Source: Sorangium cellulosum So ce56
GTDB lineage: Bacteria > Myxococcota_A > Polyangia > Polyangiales > Polyangiaceae
NCBI RefSeq assembly: GCF_000067165.1
Contig: NC_010162.1
Location: 1,302,001 to 1,366,000 of the forward strand
Length of the DNA stretch: 64,000 nucleotides
Direction: 5' to 3'
Under the pieces are notes generated by a model, which was not told the origin of the DNA, ran no database searches, and saw only the letters and a list, made by a program, of their open reading frames with translations. Below, piece after piece: positions 32,293 to 40,585 of the stretch. Both the position numbers and the translations under genes were made by a program. Every line of letters starts with the position of its first letter. Within the stretch, counting starts at the first letter, position 1.

Positions 32293-32468
32293 CAGCCGCT
32301 CCCCGCGTCGCGCCACGCGGTACAGCGCTCGACCTGCCGGCACCGGCTCAGGAGCGCGGGCGCAGCACGGGGGACCGGAAGGGGGGGGCGCCGCTCGCCG
32401 AGCGTCAGGGTAGGCACCCCGTCGCTCAGATTCGCCTCGTGGATCAGCGCGAGCGGTCGCTCGGGCAT
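32292..32468 (-). CDS. Small ORF overlapping the next start (TGATG)
   Basis: MPERPLALIHEANLSDG begins a 58-codon frame whose TGA shares one base with the ATG of the following membrane-protein gene, the arrangement of translationally coupled genes. Composition is reasonably protein-like at the N-terminus (LALIHEANL, LTLGER) and contains two cysteines. It may be an intact small protein or the surviving end of a larger gene. No family is recognised. Confidence 0.4.
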   Translation of the reverse strand: MPERPLALIHEANLSDGVPTLTLGERRPPLPVPRAAPALLSRCRQVERCTAWRDAGSG

Positions 32469-32682
32469 CTGATTCCCTTCCCCTGGGGATCGAAGAACCC
32501 CAGTTTGCTATTCACGTTATCCGGTTCTCGCCTCGCCCGTCAATGGAGCTCGGGGCGCTCCCGGGGGCTTCTCCCCCAGCGGCTCTTGGCGTGAGGCGTG
32601 AACATGGCTGTCAACGTGAACGTAAACGTGGACGACACGCGATCGCATTGCGGACGGCGTTGAAGTTTTCTCACAATTACGT

Positions 32683-33759
32683 CTATTTCTTCGGTTTGGC
32701 CGCGCTGGTCGCCTCGGCCGCCTTGGTTGTCTCGGCCGCCTTGGTTGCCTCGGGCGTCAAGACACGCACGGTGTCACCGACAATCTCCAGCGCTGCTGGT
32801 TTTCCGCCGTAATGCGACGCCATGCCGACGTCGATCCGCCAGATCTTGTCGCCGCAGGCCGACGTGGCGCCGTGCCTCTGGACCGTGTGGCCCACGACCA
32901 TGCGCTTCGCGGACATCGCCGCGAGGGTCTGGTCCAGCGCTGCGCAGGGGGGCGACCCCGGGCTCGGCGGCGGATCGCTCGAGTAGAGGCGCGCCCACAC
33001 CGGGCTGTCCTCGGCCGCGATCACGGCCGGCGCGGAGGGGCTCTTCCCCTCCATCCACGCGCGCACCTCGCGGTTGATCCGCGAGATGCCGTAGCGCGTG
33101 TGGGCCGGGAGCACGCCGCCGTGCGTGAAGACGGTGTCGCCGACCGCGATGATCACGTCGCGCGCCGCGAGCTTCCTTGCATAGAGACCGCCGGGGGCGA
33201 ACGCGGCGGCGCGGGCTCGCGCGGGGGGCGGCACCGGCGCGAGGCGGGGGCCCGACGCGTCGAGCCCGGGCACGTCCTCGAAGTCCTTGAAGCCGCCCTC
33301 GGTGACGTAGCGGAAATCGAGCTGGACGTTCATGACCTCGTGGTTGCCGTTCAGCGCGTACACGGCGCCGCCGGCGGCGCGCGCCTCGACGGCGAGGCGA
33401 TCGAAGAGGTCGACGATGGTCTGCTCGTCGTCGCCGCGGTCGAGCTCGTCGCCCGTCTGCACGAGCACGAGCTTGCCGCCGATCCAGCGATCCGCGCCGT
33501 CGATGGCGCCCGCGATCCGCAGGGCCGCGCGCGTCGCCGCGAGGTCGCCGTGGACGTCGCCGATGGCGACCACGCGATCGGCGGCCGGGTACGCGTAGGA
33601 GCGATCCGCGTCGGGCGGCGGCGCAGCCGGGGCTCCCGTCGAGCGCGGAGGCGGAGAGGTGGCGGCGGGGCTGTGCGCCGTCGAGGCGGGTCGGTCGGCG
33701 TCGCAGCCCGCGGCGAGCAGTGCGGCGAACAGCGCGGTGAGGCGGAGAGCGGCTGACAT
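32683..33759 (-). CDS. Calcineurin-like metallophosphatase lipoprotein
   Basis: The 358-residue product has a lipobox (LLAAGC near residue 19), a Pro/Ala/Ser linker, and a PP2A-type phosphoesterase core with all metal-binding blocks: VVAIGDVHGD, VQTGDELDRGDDE, LNGNHEVMN, TVFTHGGVLP and VVGHTVQRHG. It should be a two-metal phosphatase acting in the periplasm or at the outer membrane. The C-terminus is a short TKAAETTKAAEAT repeat. A GGAGGAT ribosome binding site precedes ATG 33759. Substrate unknown; similar Ser/Thr-type Shewanella-like phosphatases exist, so removal of protein phosphate is possible. Confidence 0.9.
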   Translation of the reverse strand: MSAALRLTALFAALLAAGCDADRPASTAHSPAATSPPPRSTGAPAAPPPDADRSYAYPAADRVVAIGDVHGDLAATRAALRIAGAIDGADRWIGGKLVLVQTGDELDRGDDEQTIVDLFDRLAVEARAAGGAVYALNGNHEVMNVQLDFRYVTEGGFKDFEDVPGLDASGPRLAPVPPPARARAAAFAPGGLYARKLAARDVIIAVGDTVFTHGGVLPAHTRYGISRINREVRAWMEGKSPSAPAVIAAEDSPVWARLYSSDPPPSPGSPPCAALDQTLAAMSAKRMVVGHTVQRHGATSACGDKIWRIDVGMASHYGGKPAALEIVGDTVRVLTPEATKAAETTKAAEATSAAKPKK

Positions 33760-33851
33760 CGGACGCGATCCTCCGGGGGATGATCGGGGGTGTACCATGG
33801 CGAGCGGTGGACGCGCCGCGGCGCGCCGCGGCGGCACCTCGACGCGCGCGA

Positions 33852-34397
33852 TCAGGCCGGGAGCTTGGCGGAGAGGAATGATTTTAGCTTGATCAGATTC
33901 TTCGCGTCACGGCTGAAGCTCGGGGCGGTGTAGCTCGACGCCCAGCCGGTGATCTCGTGCATGAACGAGGCGCGGACCTGCTCGTCGCTCAGGATGTCGT
34001 CGACGGTGCGGCCGCGCGCGGCGCCCTTCTCCAGCGAGCGCACGTAGCCCTTGAGCCGGGCGTAGTCGCCGCCGAGCAGCTCGGCGATGAGCTCCGCGTC
34101 GCGGGCGAGCCGCGCGAGGGCCGGCGCCTGGTCGCGCAGCTCCGGGCTCTCCGCCGCGGCGAAGGACGCGGCGACGCGCAGCACGAAGGCGTCGTCGAGG
34201 AAGCCGAGATCCTCGATGCCGTCCGGGATGAGGTCGAGCGACTTGAAGAGGTAGTTGAGGCCCCCCGCGAGCGAGCGGCGCGTGGCCTCCGGGCTTTCCG
34301 GCGAGGCGAGCAGGCCCGCCAGATCCGTGGCGTCCGAGGCGAGACTGCGCAGCCACTCGGGGAACGTGTCGAGACAGCGGTCGTCGAGATCGGTCAT
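33852..34397 (-). CDS. DUF1232-type small protein
   Basis: The 181-residue protein has the DUF1232-like segment GLNYLFKSLDLIPDGIEDLGFLDDAFVLR at about 45-75, with the conserved D-LIPD-I--LG-LDD pattern, followed by a helical region of about 100 residues. No signal peptide. A strong GGGAGG lies five bases before ATG 34397, which decides the start over the longer frame to 34460. The function of the family is unknown; many members are membrane-associated, but no clear helix is seen here. Confidence 0.82.
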   Translation of the reverse strand: MTDLDDRCLDTFPEWLRSLASDATDLAGLLASPESPEATRRSLAGGLNYLFKSLDLIPDGIEDLGFLDDAFVLRVAASFAAAESPELRDQAPALARLARDAELIAELLGGDYARLKGYVRSLEKGAARGRTVDDILSDEQVRASFMHEITGWASSYTAPSFSRDAKNLIKLKSFLSAKLPA

Positions 34398-34580
34398 GGG
34401 ATCCTCCCGGCGGGAGCGCGAGCGTAGTCCGAGGGGCGCGGCGCCGTCCACGCCATCCATGCAGGCGAGGCGCTCGGCGCCGCTTCGGGCGCCGGGCGCT
34501 GCGACCAGGACATCGTCGCGGCTTCCCTGCGCACGCGCGCCTTTCCCGCGATCGCGCGGGCGGCGCGCCGCGGCCCTCGG

Positions 34581-35660
34581 CTACGGGCGCGCGCCGCCGG
34601 CCGCGCTCGCGCTCTTCGCATCCATCGCCGGCCGCCAGCCGAGGATGCGCAGCGCGTTCTGCGCGAAGATCTTCACCACGTCCTCGCGCGACATGCCGCG
34701 CTGCCTGAGCCGCGCGGCGAGCGCCGGCAGCGCCGACGCGTCGTCGAGCCCCCTCGGCGGGACGATGCCGCCGTCGAAATCCGAGCCGATCGCGACGTGA
34801 TCGACGCCGGCCACGCGGACCATGTGATCGACCTGCGCGACCACGTCGTCGACGTCCGCCTCGCTCGTGCCGTTCACGAAGGGGGCGTGGAAGTTGAGCC
34901 CCGCGACCCCGCCGCTCCGCGCGATGAGCCGCAGCTGCTCGTCCGTCAGGTTGCGCGGCCGGTTCGCCACCGCGCGCGCGTTCGAGTGCGTCGCGACGAT
35001 CGGCGCGCCGTGCGCCGCGGCGATCGGGACGAGATCTGCGAACGCGGCGTCCGAGATGTGCGAGACGTCGATCAGGGCGCCCTGATCGTAGATGCGCTCG
35101 CAGAACCGCTTGCCGAGCTCGGTCAGCCCGTACGCCGCCGGCTCGCCGGTCGCGGACGACGAGAGCCGCGTGTTCTTCGCGTGGTTCGGGCTGATGAGCC
35201 GCACGCCGCGCGCGATGAAGCGGTCGATCTGCGCGATGTCCGCCGCGAACGCGCCGGCCCCCTCGATCGAGAGGAAGGTGCTGATCTTCCCCGGCTCGGC
35301 CCGCGCCGCGCCGAGCGGGAGGAGCACCGGGTTCGCGGCGATGATCGCCTCGATCGTCGCGAGGACCGCGCTGGCGTCCTCGATCTGCGGGCCCTCGGGG
35401 CGCGCCTGGTCGGGCAGGTAGATCGGCAGCACGATGCCGAGGTAGTGGCCCGCGACGAGCGTCTCCCTGCGGGCGTGGCCTTCGCCGAGGCGCCTGTCGC
35501 GCCCCTTGAAGTGGACCTGCCAGGGCACGTCGACGTGCAGATCGACGACCGGCACGGGGGGCTCCGCGGGCGGGTCGCCGAGCGTGGGCCGCGGCGCGCC
35601 CAGGGCGCCGGCGGCGCAGGTGACGGCGAGCAGGGCGCGGACGCGGGCGCTTCCGTTCAC
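34581..35660 (-). CDS. Membrane dipeptidase-family (M19) exported dipeptidase
   Basis: The 359-residue product has a signal peptide (to about residue 28) and the renal dipeptidase fold: VVDLHVDVPW (metal-binding His-x-Asp), SIEGAGA (bridging Glu), LIDVSHIS, IVATHSNARA and HVAIGSDFDGG, followed by the C-terminal KIFAQNALRIL. These are zinc enzymes that cleave dipeptides, including some with D-residues. The GTG start lies four bases after the kinase stop codon, so the two genes are almost certainly an operon. Export to the periplasm suggests turnover of cell-wall or prey-derived peptides. Confidence 0.93.
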   Translation of the reverse strand: MNGSARVRALLAVTCAAGALGAPRPTLGDPPAEPPVPVVDLHVDVPWQVHFKGRDRRLGEGHARRETLVAGHYLGIVLPIYLPDQARPEGPQIEDASAVLATIEAIIAANPVLLPLGAARAEPGKISTFLSIEGAGAFAADIAQIDRFIARGVRLISPNHAKNTRLSSSATGEPAAYGLTELGKRFCERIYDQGALIDVSHISDAAFADLVPIAAAHGAPIVATHSNARAVANRPRNLTDEQLRLIARSGGVAGLNFHAPFVNGTSEADVDDVVAQVDHMVRVAGVDHVAIGSDFDGGIVPPRGLDDASALPALAARLRQRGMSREDVVKIFAQNALRILGWRPAMDAKSASAAGGARP

Positions 35661-35664
35661 GCGC

Positions 35665-37002
35665 TCACCCGCTCACCAGCACGCCCAGCGCGAAGCCGAC
35701 CCCGAGGCACACGAGCCCGATGAGCCCCACGAGCCACCAGGCAGCGCCCTCCGAGCCCCCGCCCTCGGCGGCCAAGGGGACCTCCACGACCCGCACGTCG
35801 TAATGGCCGCCCGTGAGCGTCGGCACGCCGGCGGGCTGCTGCGCGCTGATGTGGGTTGGCCTGGCCGAGAAGGTCGCCGTGGGCGCCACCGACGGGGACG
35901 CCTGGGCGGGCGGCGCCGTCATGCGCGGCGGGGGCACCGTCGGGACCCTGGACGCGACCGGCGGCACGCTCTGCACCGGCTGCGTCACGTTCTGCGGCGG
36001 CTGCGCCACGTTCTGCGGCGGCTGCGTCACGCTCTGAAGCGGCTGCGGCGGCGGCAGCGAGGGCAGCTGGTGCGTCAGCGCGGGCGACGCCGGCGCGTCG
36101 GGCCGCGCGCTGGGCGTCGCGATGCCCGTGCGGTGCGCGATGGCGCCCAGTGTCTGCGCCATCTCCTCGGCCGTCTGGAAGCGCCCGGCCACGTCCTTGC
36201 AGAGGGCGCGCTGGAAGAAGAGGCCCCAGGCCGCGAGGTGGGGCGCGACCTGCTCGATCGGGCGCACCTCCTTGGCGAGCACGGCGGTGAGCCGCGCGAA
36301 CTCGTTCTCGGCGGGGAACGGCTGCGTCGCCGTGAGCATCTCGTAGAAGATCACGCCGACGCTCCAGAGATCGGCGCGCGCGTCGACGCCCTGCGCGTTC
36401 TTGATCTGCTCGGGGCTCATGTAGCCGGGCGTCCCGAGCAGCGTGCCGGCGCGGGTCTTCAGGCCCATTCCGCCGGCCGCGTCCATCACCTTCGCGATGC
36501 CGAAGTCGAGCACCTTCACGCGGAAGCCCCCGCGCGGATCGCGGATGAGGAACAGGTTCTCCGGCTTCAGATCGCGGTGGATCACCTTGTGGCTGTGCGC
36601 GGCCATGAGCGCCTGGAGCACCTCGTGGATGATCGGCACGGCCTGCTGCGGGGGGATCGGGTTGCCCGTGTCGATGTACGCGGCGAGCGGGACGCCCTGC
36701 AGGAGCTCCATGACGAGGTAGGGCGTGCCGTCCTCGGCGCGGGTCGCCTCGAAGACCGAGGCGATGTTCTGGTGGACGAAGCCCCTCGTCGCCTCCGCCT
36801 CGGCGAAGAAGCGGTGGAGGACCTGCTCCTCCTGCGTGAACTCGGGGTGGAGCACCTTGATCGCCCGCTTGCCCTCGCCGCGAAGGCCCTCGGCCTCGTA
36901 GACCGCGCCCATGCCCCCCTCGCCGAGGAGACGCAGGATCCGGAAGCGCCCGTTGAGCACGGCGCCCACGAGCTGATGGGAAGGGCTCGATGGGTCGATC
37001 AC
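35665..37002 (-). CDS. Membrane-anchored Ser/Thr protein kinase
   Basis: The 445-residue protein (GTG start) has a complete Hanks-type kinase domain at about 19-285: LLGEGGMGAVY, Lys49 in RAIKV, Asp144 in HRDLKPEN, Asp166 in DFGIA and GTPGYMSPEQ. A Pro/Gln-rich linker (about 300-395) contains the short repeats QPPQNV. A single membrane helix (about 422-443) ends four residues from the C-terminus, so there is no extracellular sensor domain. It is the first gene of a pair with the exported dipeptidase; phosphorylation control linked to wall peptides is possible but not shown. Confidence 0.93.
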   Translation of the reverse strand: MIDPSSPSHQLVGAVLNGRFRILRLLGEGGMGAVYEAEGLRGEGKRAIKVLHPEFTQEEQVLHRFFAEAEATRGFVHQNIASVFEATRAEDGTPYLVMELLQGVPLAAYIDTGNPIPPQQAVPIIHEVLQALMAAHSHKVIHRDLKPENLFLIRDPRGGFRVKVLDFGIAKVMDAAGGMGLKTRAGTLLGTPGYMSPEQIKNAQGVDARADLWSVGVIFYEMLTATQPFPAENEFARLTAVLAKEVRPIEQVAPHLAAWGLFFQRALCKDVAGRFQTAEEMAQTLGAIAHRTGIATPSARPDAPASPALTHQLPSLPPPQPLQSVTQPPQNVAQPPQNVTQPVQSVPPVASRVPTVPPPRMTAPPAQASPSVAPTATFSARPTHISAQQPAGVPTLTGGHYDVRVVEVPLAAEGGGSEGAAWWLVGLIGLVCLGVGFALGVLVSG

Positions 37003-37085
37003 ACGCGGACTCTACCAAAGCTTGAGCGCGGCCAGCTCGCCGAAACCTCGGCGGCGCTTGGCTTCCGGTTCCGCCGGCGCGGGTG

Positions 37086-39683
37086 TCAGGGCGCGGCGTT
37101 CGCCACGGCCGAGCGCGCGGCCGGGCTCGCGGGCAGCGGCGTCCGCAGGGCCTCGCCCGGCTGAGCGCCGGCGTAGAGGAGCTCGTAGACGGCGAGGCTC
37201 GTCATCACGCGCTTCGTGTAGAGCCGCGTCTCCTCGTACGGGATGCGCTCGACCCACAGGTCGAAGCTCTGCGAGGGGCGCTCCGCGATCCATCGCTTCG
37301 GCGCGCCGCCCCCCGCGTTGTAGGCGGGGATCGCCAGCAGGGGGTTGTCCGAGAACTGGCCGCGCAGCTGCGAGAGGTAGCGGCAGCCGAGCGCGATGTT
37401 CACCTCGGGGCGCTTCAGCGCCTCGGCGCTCCACGGCAGCCCGAGCGGCTTGGCCATCCGCTTCGCGGTCGGCACGATGAGCTGCATCAGCCCGAACGCC
37501 TGGGCCGGCGAGGCCACCCTCGGGTCGAAGGCCGACTCCTCGCGCATGATCGCGTAGGCGAGGGCCTCGGGGATCCCGCTCCGCTTGGTCTCCGCGGCGA
37601 CGAGGCCGGAGAAGGGGCGCGGGTAGGCGAGCTCCCAGGCGCCGCGCCAGCGCCCGACCGGGTAGTGATCGACCCACTCGCCCGCGAGCTCGACGGCCGC
37701 CGGCGCCGCCATGGCGGTGCGCAGGATGCTGTACGACTGCGGCAGCGCGCCCGAGCGCGCGAGCAGGAACGCCGAGGCCCACATCACCTCGCGCGGCGCC
37801 GTCTTGCCGCCGACGCCGAGCAGGTCGAGCTCGCGCCGCGCGAGCTTCGCTTCCCCCTGGCGCGCGAGCTCGACCGCGCGCGTGAACGCGGGCCGCGCGA
37901 AGAGCGGGCTCCTGAGCTCGGTGTACGGCGCGCTCGCGTCGCGCTCCAGGGCCGCGGACAGGGCGCGCTCAGCGGCGGCCGGGTCCACGTCGGCGAGCCG
38001 CGCGTGGGAGAGCGCCATGTAGAAAGAGAGCGGGTAATCGCGGATCACCTGCTCGAGCAGCGCCTTCCCCTTGTCGGGCGAGCCCGTCTCGATGTGGGCG
38101 CGCCCGAGGTAATAGGGGAGCCTGCCGGCGGCGTGGTACGCGCGTTCGTGCGGGAACCGCTCGAGCGCGCGCTCGAGCGGCCTGACCGCGCCCGCCCAGT
38201 CGCCGCGCTCCATCTCGAAGAGCGCGAGCTCGAACAGGCCGTCGGCGACCATGTCGCCCGACGGGTAATCGTCGGGCATGGCGGTGAGCAGCTGCACGAA
38301 CTGCGCCTGGTCCCCGAGCCCGAGCAGCGCGCGCGCGCCGAGGTAGCGCGCGTCGTCCGCGAGCCGGTGATCCGGGTATTCCTTCTCGAGCAGCGCGAAG
38401 CGCGCGGCCGCCTCGGCGTGCCGATCGACGCGGAGCGACGCGCGCCCGGCGTTGTAGAGGGTCTCGGGCCGCCGCGGGGCGGGCGCGCTCGCACCTGCGG
38501 CGGGCGTCACGCCTGCGGCGGCGGGCGCGCTCGCACCTGCGGCGGGCGTCACGCCTGCGGCGGCGGGCGCCGCGCTTGCGGCGGCGGGCGCGGCCGGCCC
38601 GCAGCGCTCGATCGCCGTGCCGAAGAGGTCGGCGGCCTCGGCCCGCCGCCGGAGGCGCCCGAGCGCCTCGCCGCGTGCGGCGAACGCGTCGCAGGCGAAG
38701 GCCGAGGGCGCCTGCGCCTCGGGGAGGGCGATCAGCGCGTCGGTGACGGCGAGCGCCTCCTTGTCCTGGCGCGAGGCGAGCAAGGCGCGCGCGCGGGCGA
38801 GCAGATCGGCGGGGCCCAGGTCGAGGAACGGCTTGCGCCGCGCGAACGGCAGCGTCGACAGGGCCTGGTCCTGGATCTCCTTCGCCTCCCCGGCGCCGGC
38901 GCCGCCCGGCGCCTCGTCGATGACGCGCCGGGTGACGCGGATCGCCTCCTCGGCGTGGTCTTCGCTCGGGTGGCGGAGCAGCGCGCGGGCGAAGCGGAGC
39001 GCCTCGGGCACCCACGTCGACGCCGGCCAGCTACGGGCGAGGTACGCGCGCCAGCGCGCGGCCGCGCCCTCGATGTCGCCCTTGTCGGCGAGCGCGCCGG
39101 CGACGATGCGATCGAGCTCGTCGGCGATCGCGACGTCCGACGCGACGGCGCGCGCGCGCTCGAGCGCCGCGTCGGGCTGCCCCGCCCTGGCGAGGAGATC
39201 GGCCGCCGCGAACCTCGCGTGATCCGCGAGCGGCCCGCCCGCCGCCGCGGCGGCGTCGTACTCCTTCGCCGCGCCCACGGGATCGCCCGCGAGGGCGCGC
39301 AGCCGCCCGAGCTGGTAGCGGAACGCCGCCGCGTCCGCGGGCGGCAGGGGCGCCGAGAGCGCCTGGGCCATCGCCGCGGCCGCGCCTGCGTACGCCTCCT
39401 GCTCGACGAGCTTCTGCACCTGCGCGAGCCGCGGGTCGTCGAGCACGAGGGTGAGGCGCTCGGGGTCGAACGCCGGCGCCTCGCCCGGCGTGCCCGTGAC
39501 GACGGGCCCCGCCGGCGCTGCGGTCGGCGGGGGCGCCGGCTGCGGGCAGAGCGGCGGGCAGGCCGCCGCCCCGCGCTGCGCAGGGGGCGCGCCGGCGCAC
39601 GAGGCGCCGAGCGACGCGGTCAGCGCGAGCGTGGCGGCCAGCGCGAGCGCGGCGGCCCCGGAGCGGGCATCCAGCCTGAACAT
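37086..39683 (-). CDS. Soluble lytic murein transglycosylase-type lipoprotein with TPRs
   Basis: The 865-residue product has a signal with a lipobox-like ASC near residue 29, a long helical superhelix of TPR-like units (about 90-680), and a C-terminal SLT domain with the catalytic Glu near 716 in MREESAFDP followed by FGLMQLIVPTA and AIPAYNAGGG. It cleaves peptidoglycan glycan strands to 1,6-anhydro products at the outer-membrane side. Between TPRs, at nucleotides about 38486-38569, a 42-bp unit encoding APAAAGVTPAAGAS occurs twice. ATG 39683 is chosen because the signal peptide begins there. Longer than E. coli Slt70 because of the extra TPR region. Confidence 0.9.
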   Translation of the reverse strand: MFRLDARSGAAALALAATLALTASLGASCAGAPPAQRGAAACPPLCPQPAPPPTAAPAGPVVTGTPGEAPAFDPERLTLVLDDPRLAQVQKLVEQEAYAGAAAAMAQALSAPLPPADAAAFRYQLGRLRALAGDPVGAAKEYDAAAAAGGPLADHARFAAADLLARAGQPDAALERARAVASDVAIADELDRIVAGALADKGDIEGAAARWRAYLARSWPASTWVPEALRFARALLRHPSEDHAEEAIRVTRRVIDEAPGGAGAGEAKEIQDQALSTLPFARRKPFLDLGPADLLARARALLASRQDKEALAVTDALIALPEAQAPSAFACDAFAARGEALGRLRRRAEAADLFGTAIERCGPAAPAAASAAPAAAGVTPAAGASAPAAAGVTPAAGASAPAPRRPETLYNAGRASLRVDRHAEAAARFALLEKEYPDHRLADDARYLGARALLGLGDQAQFVQLLTAMPDDYPSGDMVADGLFELALFEMERGDWAGAVRPLERALERFPHERAYHAAGRLPYYLGRAHIETGSPDKGKALLEQVIRDYPLSFYMALSHARLADVDPAAAERALSAALERDASAPYTELRSPLFARPAFTRAVELARQGEAKLARRELDLLGVGGKTAPREVMWASAFLLARSGALPQSYSILRTAMAAPAAVELAGEWVDHYPVGRWRGAWELAYPRPFSGLVAAETKRSGIPEALAYAIMREESAFDPRVASPAQAFGLMQLIVPTAKRMAKPLGLPWSAEALKRPEVNIALGCRYLSQLRGQFSDNPLLAIPAYNAGGGAPKRWIAERPSQSFDLWVERIPYEETRLYTKRVMTSLAVYELLYAGAQPGEALRTPLPASPAARSAVANAAP

Positions 39684-39748
39684 GCCTGCACCATACTCCG
39701 GATCGCGCGGTCGCACAGCGATCGAGGCGAGCGGCGCGCCTGAGAGCC

Positions 39749-39782
39749 GCCGGCGCGCCCTCTCGTGAGCTGGCGCGCCGGC
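39749..39782. terminator. Strong 11-bp-arm hairpin
   Basis: GCCGGCGCGCC and GGCGCGCCGGC are perfect arms around a 12-base loop. It lies 43 bases past the stop codon of the small cytochrome gene on the transcribed strand and upstream of the transglycosylase start, which fits a transcript end for the former. No T-tract follows, so intrinsic termination is uncertain. Confidence 0.5.
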
Positions 39783-39824
39783 GTTCGGACGTGGTGTGGA
39801 AGCGTGCGGGGCAGCGACGCGGCG

Positions 39825-40226
39825 TTACTTCGCCGCGTCGCAGGCGAGGAAGACCCGGATGGCCTCGATCGTGTCGTCGGAGAGCTTCACGCCGATGGGC
39901 ATCCCGTCCGCGCCGTTCGCCCCGCCGATCTGGATCTCCTCGAAGATCTCCTCCGCCTCGGCCCTGACGCTGGCCGGGTCGTCGACGTTGACGTCCTCCG
40001 GAGCGTTGATGCGCGACGCGCCCACCGAGGTCGTCAGATGACAGGGCACGCACTGATCCTGGAGCGCCTGGTAGCCCGCCTCCGCCTGCGCGGTCGAGTC
40101 GGGCGGACATTCGCCGAGCGACGAGCCCCCGGAGGTATCGCCGCCGCCGTCGTCGCCGCCGCAACCATGGAGAGCGCCAATGACAAACGGCGCGAAGCAG
40201 AGCAAGAGCATCGTACGAACGGGCAT
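39825..40226 (-). CDS. Small c-type cytochrome lipoprotein
   Basis: The 133-residue product has a lipobox (IGALHGC), a Gly/Asp/Ser linker and one haem motif CVPCH near residue 60, with a candidate distal Met in ADGMPIG about 50 residues later. This is the layout of a mono-haem cytochrome c or planctomycete-type cytochrome domain, placed in the periplasm by a lipid anchor. A GAGG lies seven bases before ATG 40226. No oxidase or dehydrogenase gene is adjacent. Confidence 0.85.
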   Translation of the reverse strand: MPVRTMLLLCFAPFVIGALHGCGGDDGGGDTSGGSSLGECPPDSTAQAEAGYQALQDQCVPCHLTTSVGASRINAPEDVNVDDPASVRAEAEEIFEEIQIGGANGADGMPIGVKLSDDTIEAIRVFLACDAAK

Positions 40227-40585
40227 CAAAGCACCTCAACAGCTTGTTTAGGGAAGGAGAGCGAGCCGGAGTCGAGCCTCCGGCCATGCAGGCCAGCCGG
40301 GCGCTGCGCGCCGATGGTGCCTGGGGCCGCGCACCGGGTCAACAAAGACGGACCGGCGTGGACTGAAGGAAACCGGGGTCGTCCGAGGGGGCGACCTCGT
40401 ACGAGTTCGAGGCGCCGTGGGTCTCGTCGGCGGCAGCCTCGTGCGAGGGGAGGCGCCGCCGGCCCCGTTCGGATGGGGCGGCTACTGCGGCGCGTTCGGG
40501 ACCGGCGTGTCGCGCTGGATCTCGGCGCCTATCTTTTTTCGCAAGCGCATCCTCACGTCGCTCGCGGAGCGCAGCCTCCCGGATG
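40227..40585. other. Gap without recognisable gene
   Basis: About 360 bases between two minus-strand genes. Short open frames here have nonsense-like composition. A run CTATCTTTTTTCGC at 40529-40542 is the only AT-rich block. No RNA gene or repeat array was identified. Confidence 0.5.
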
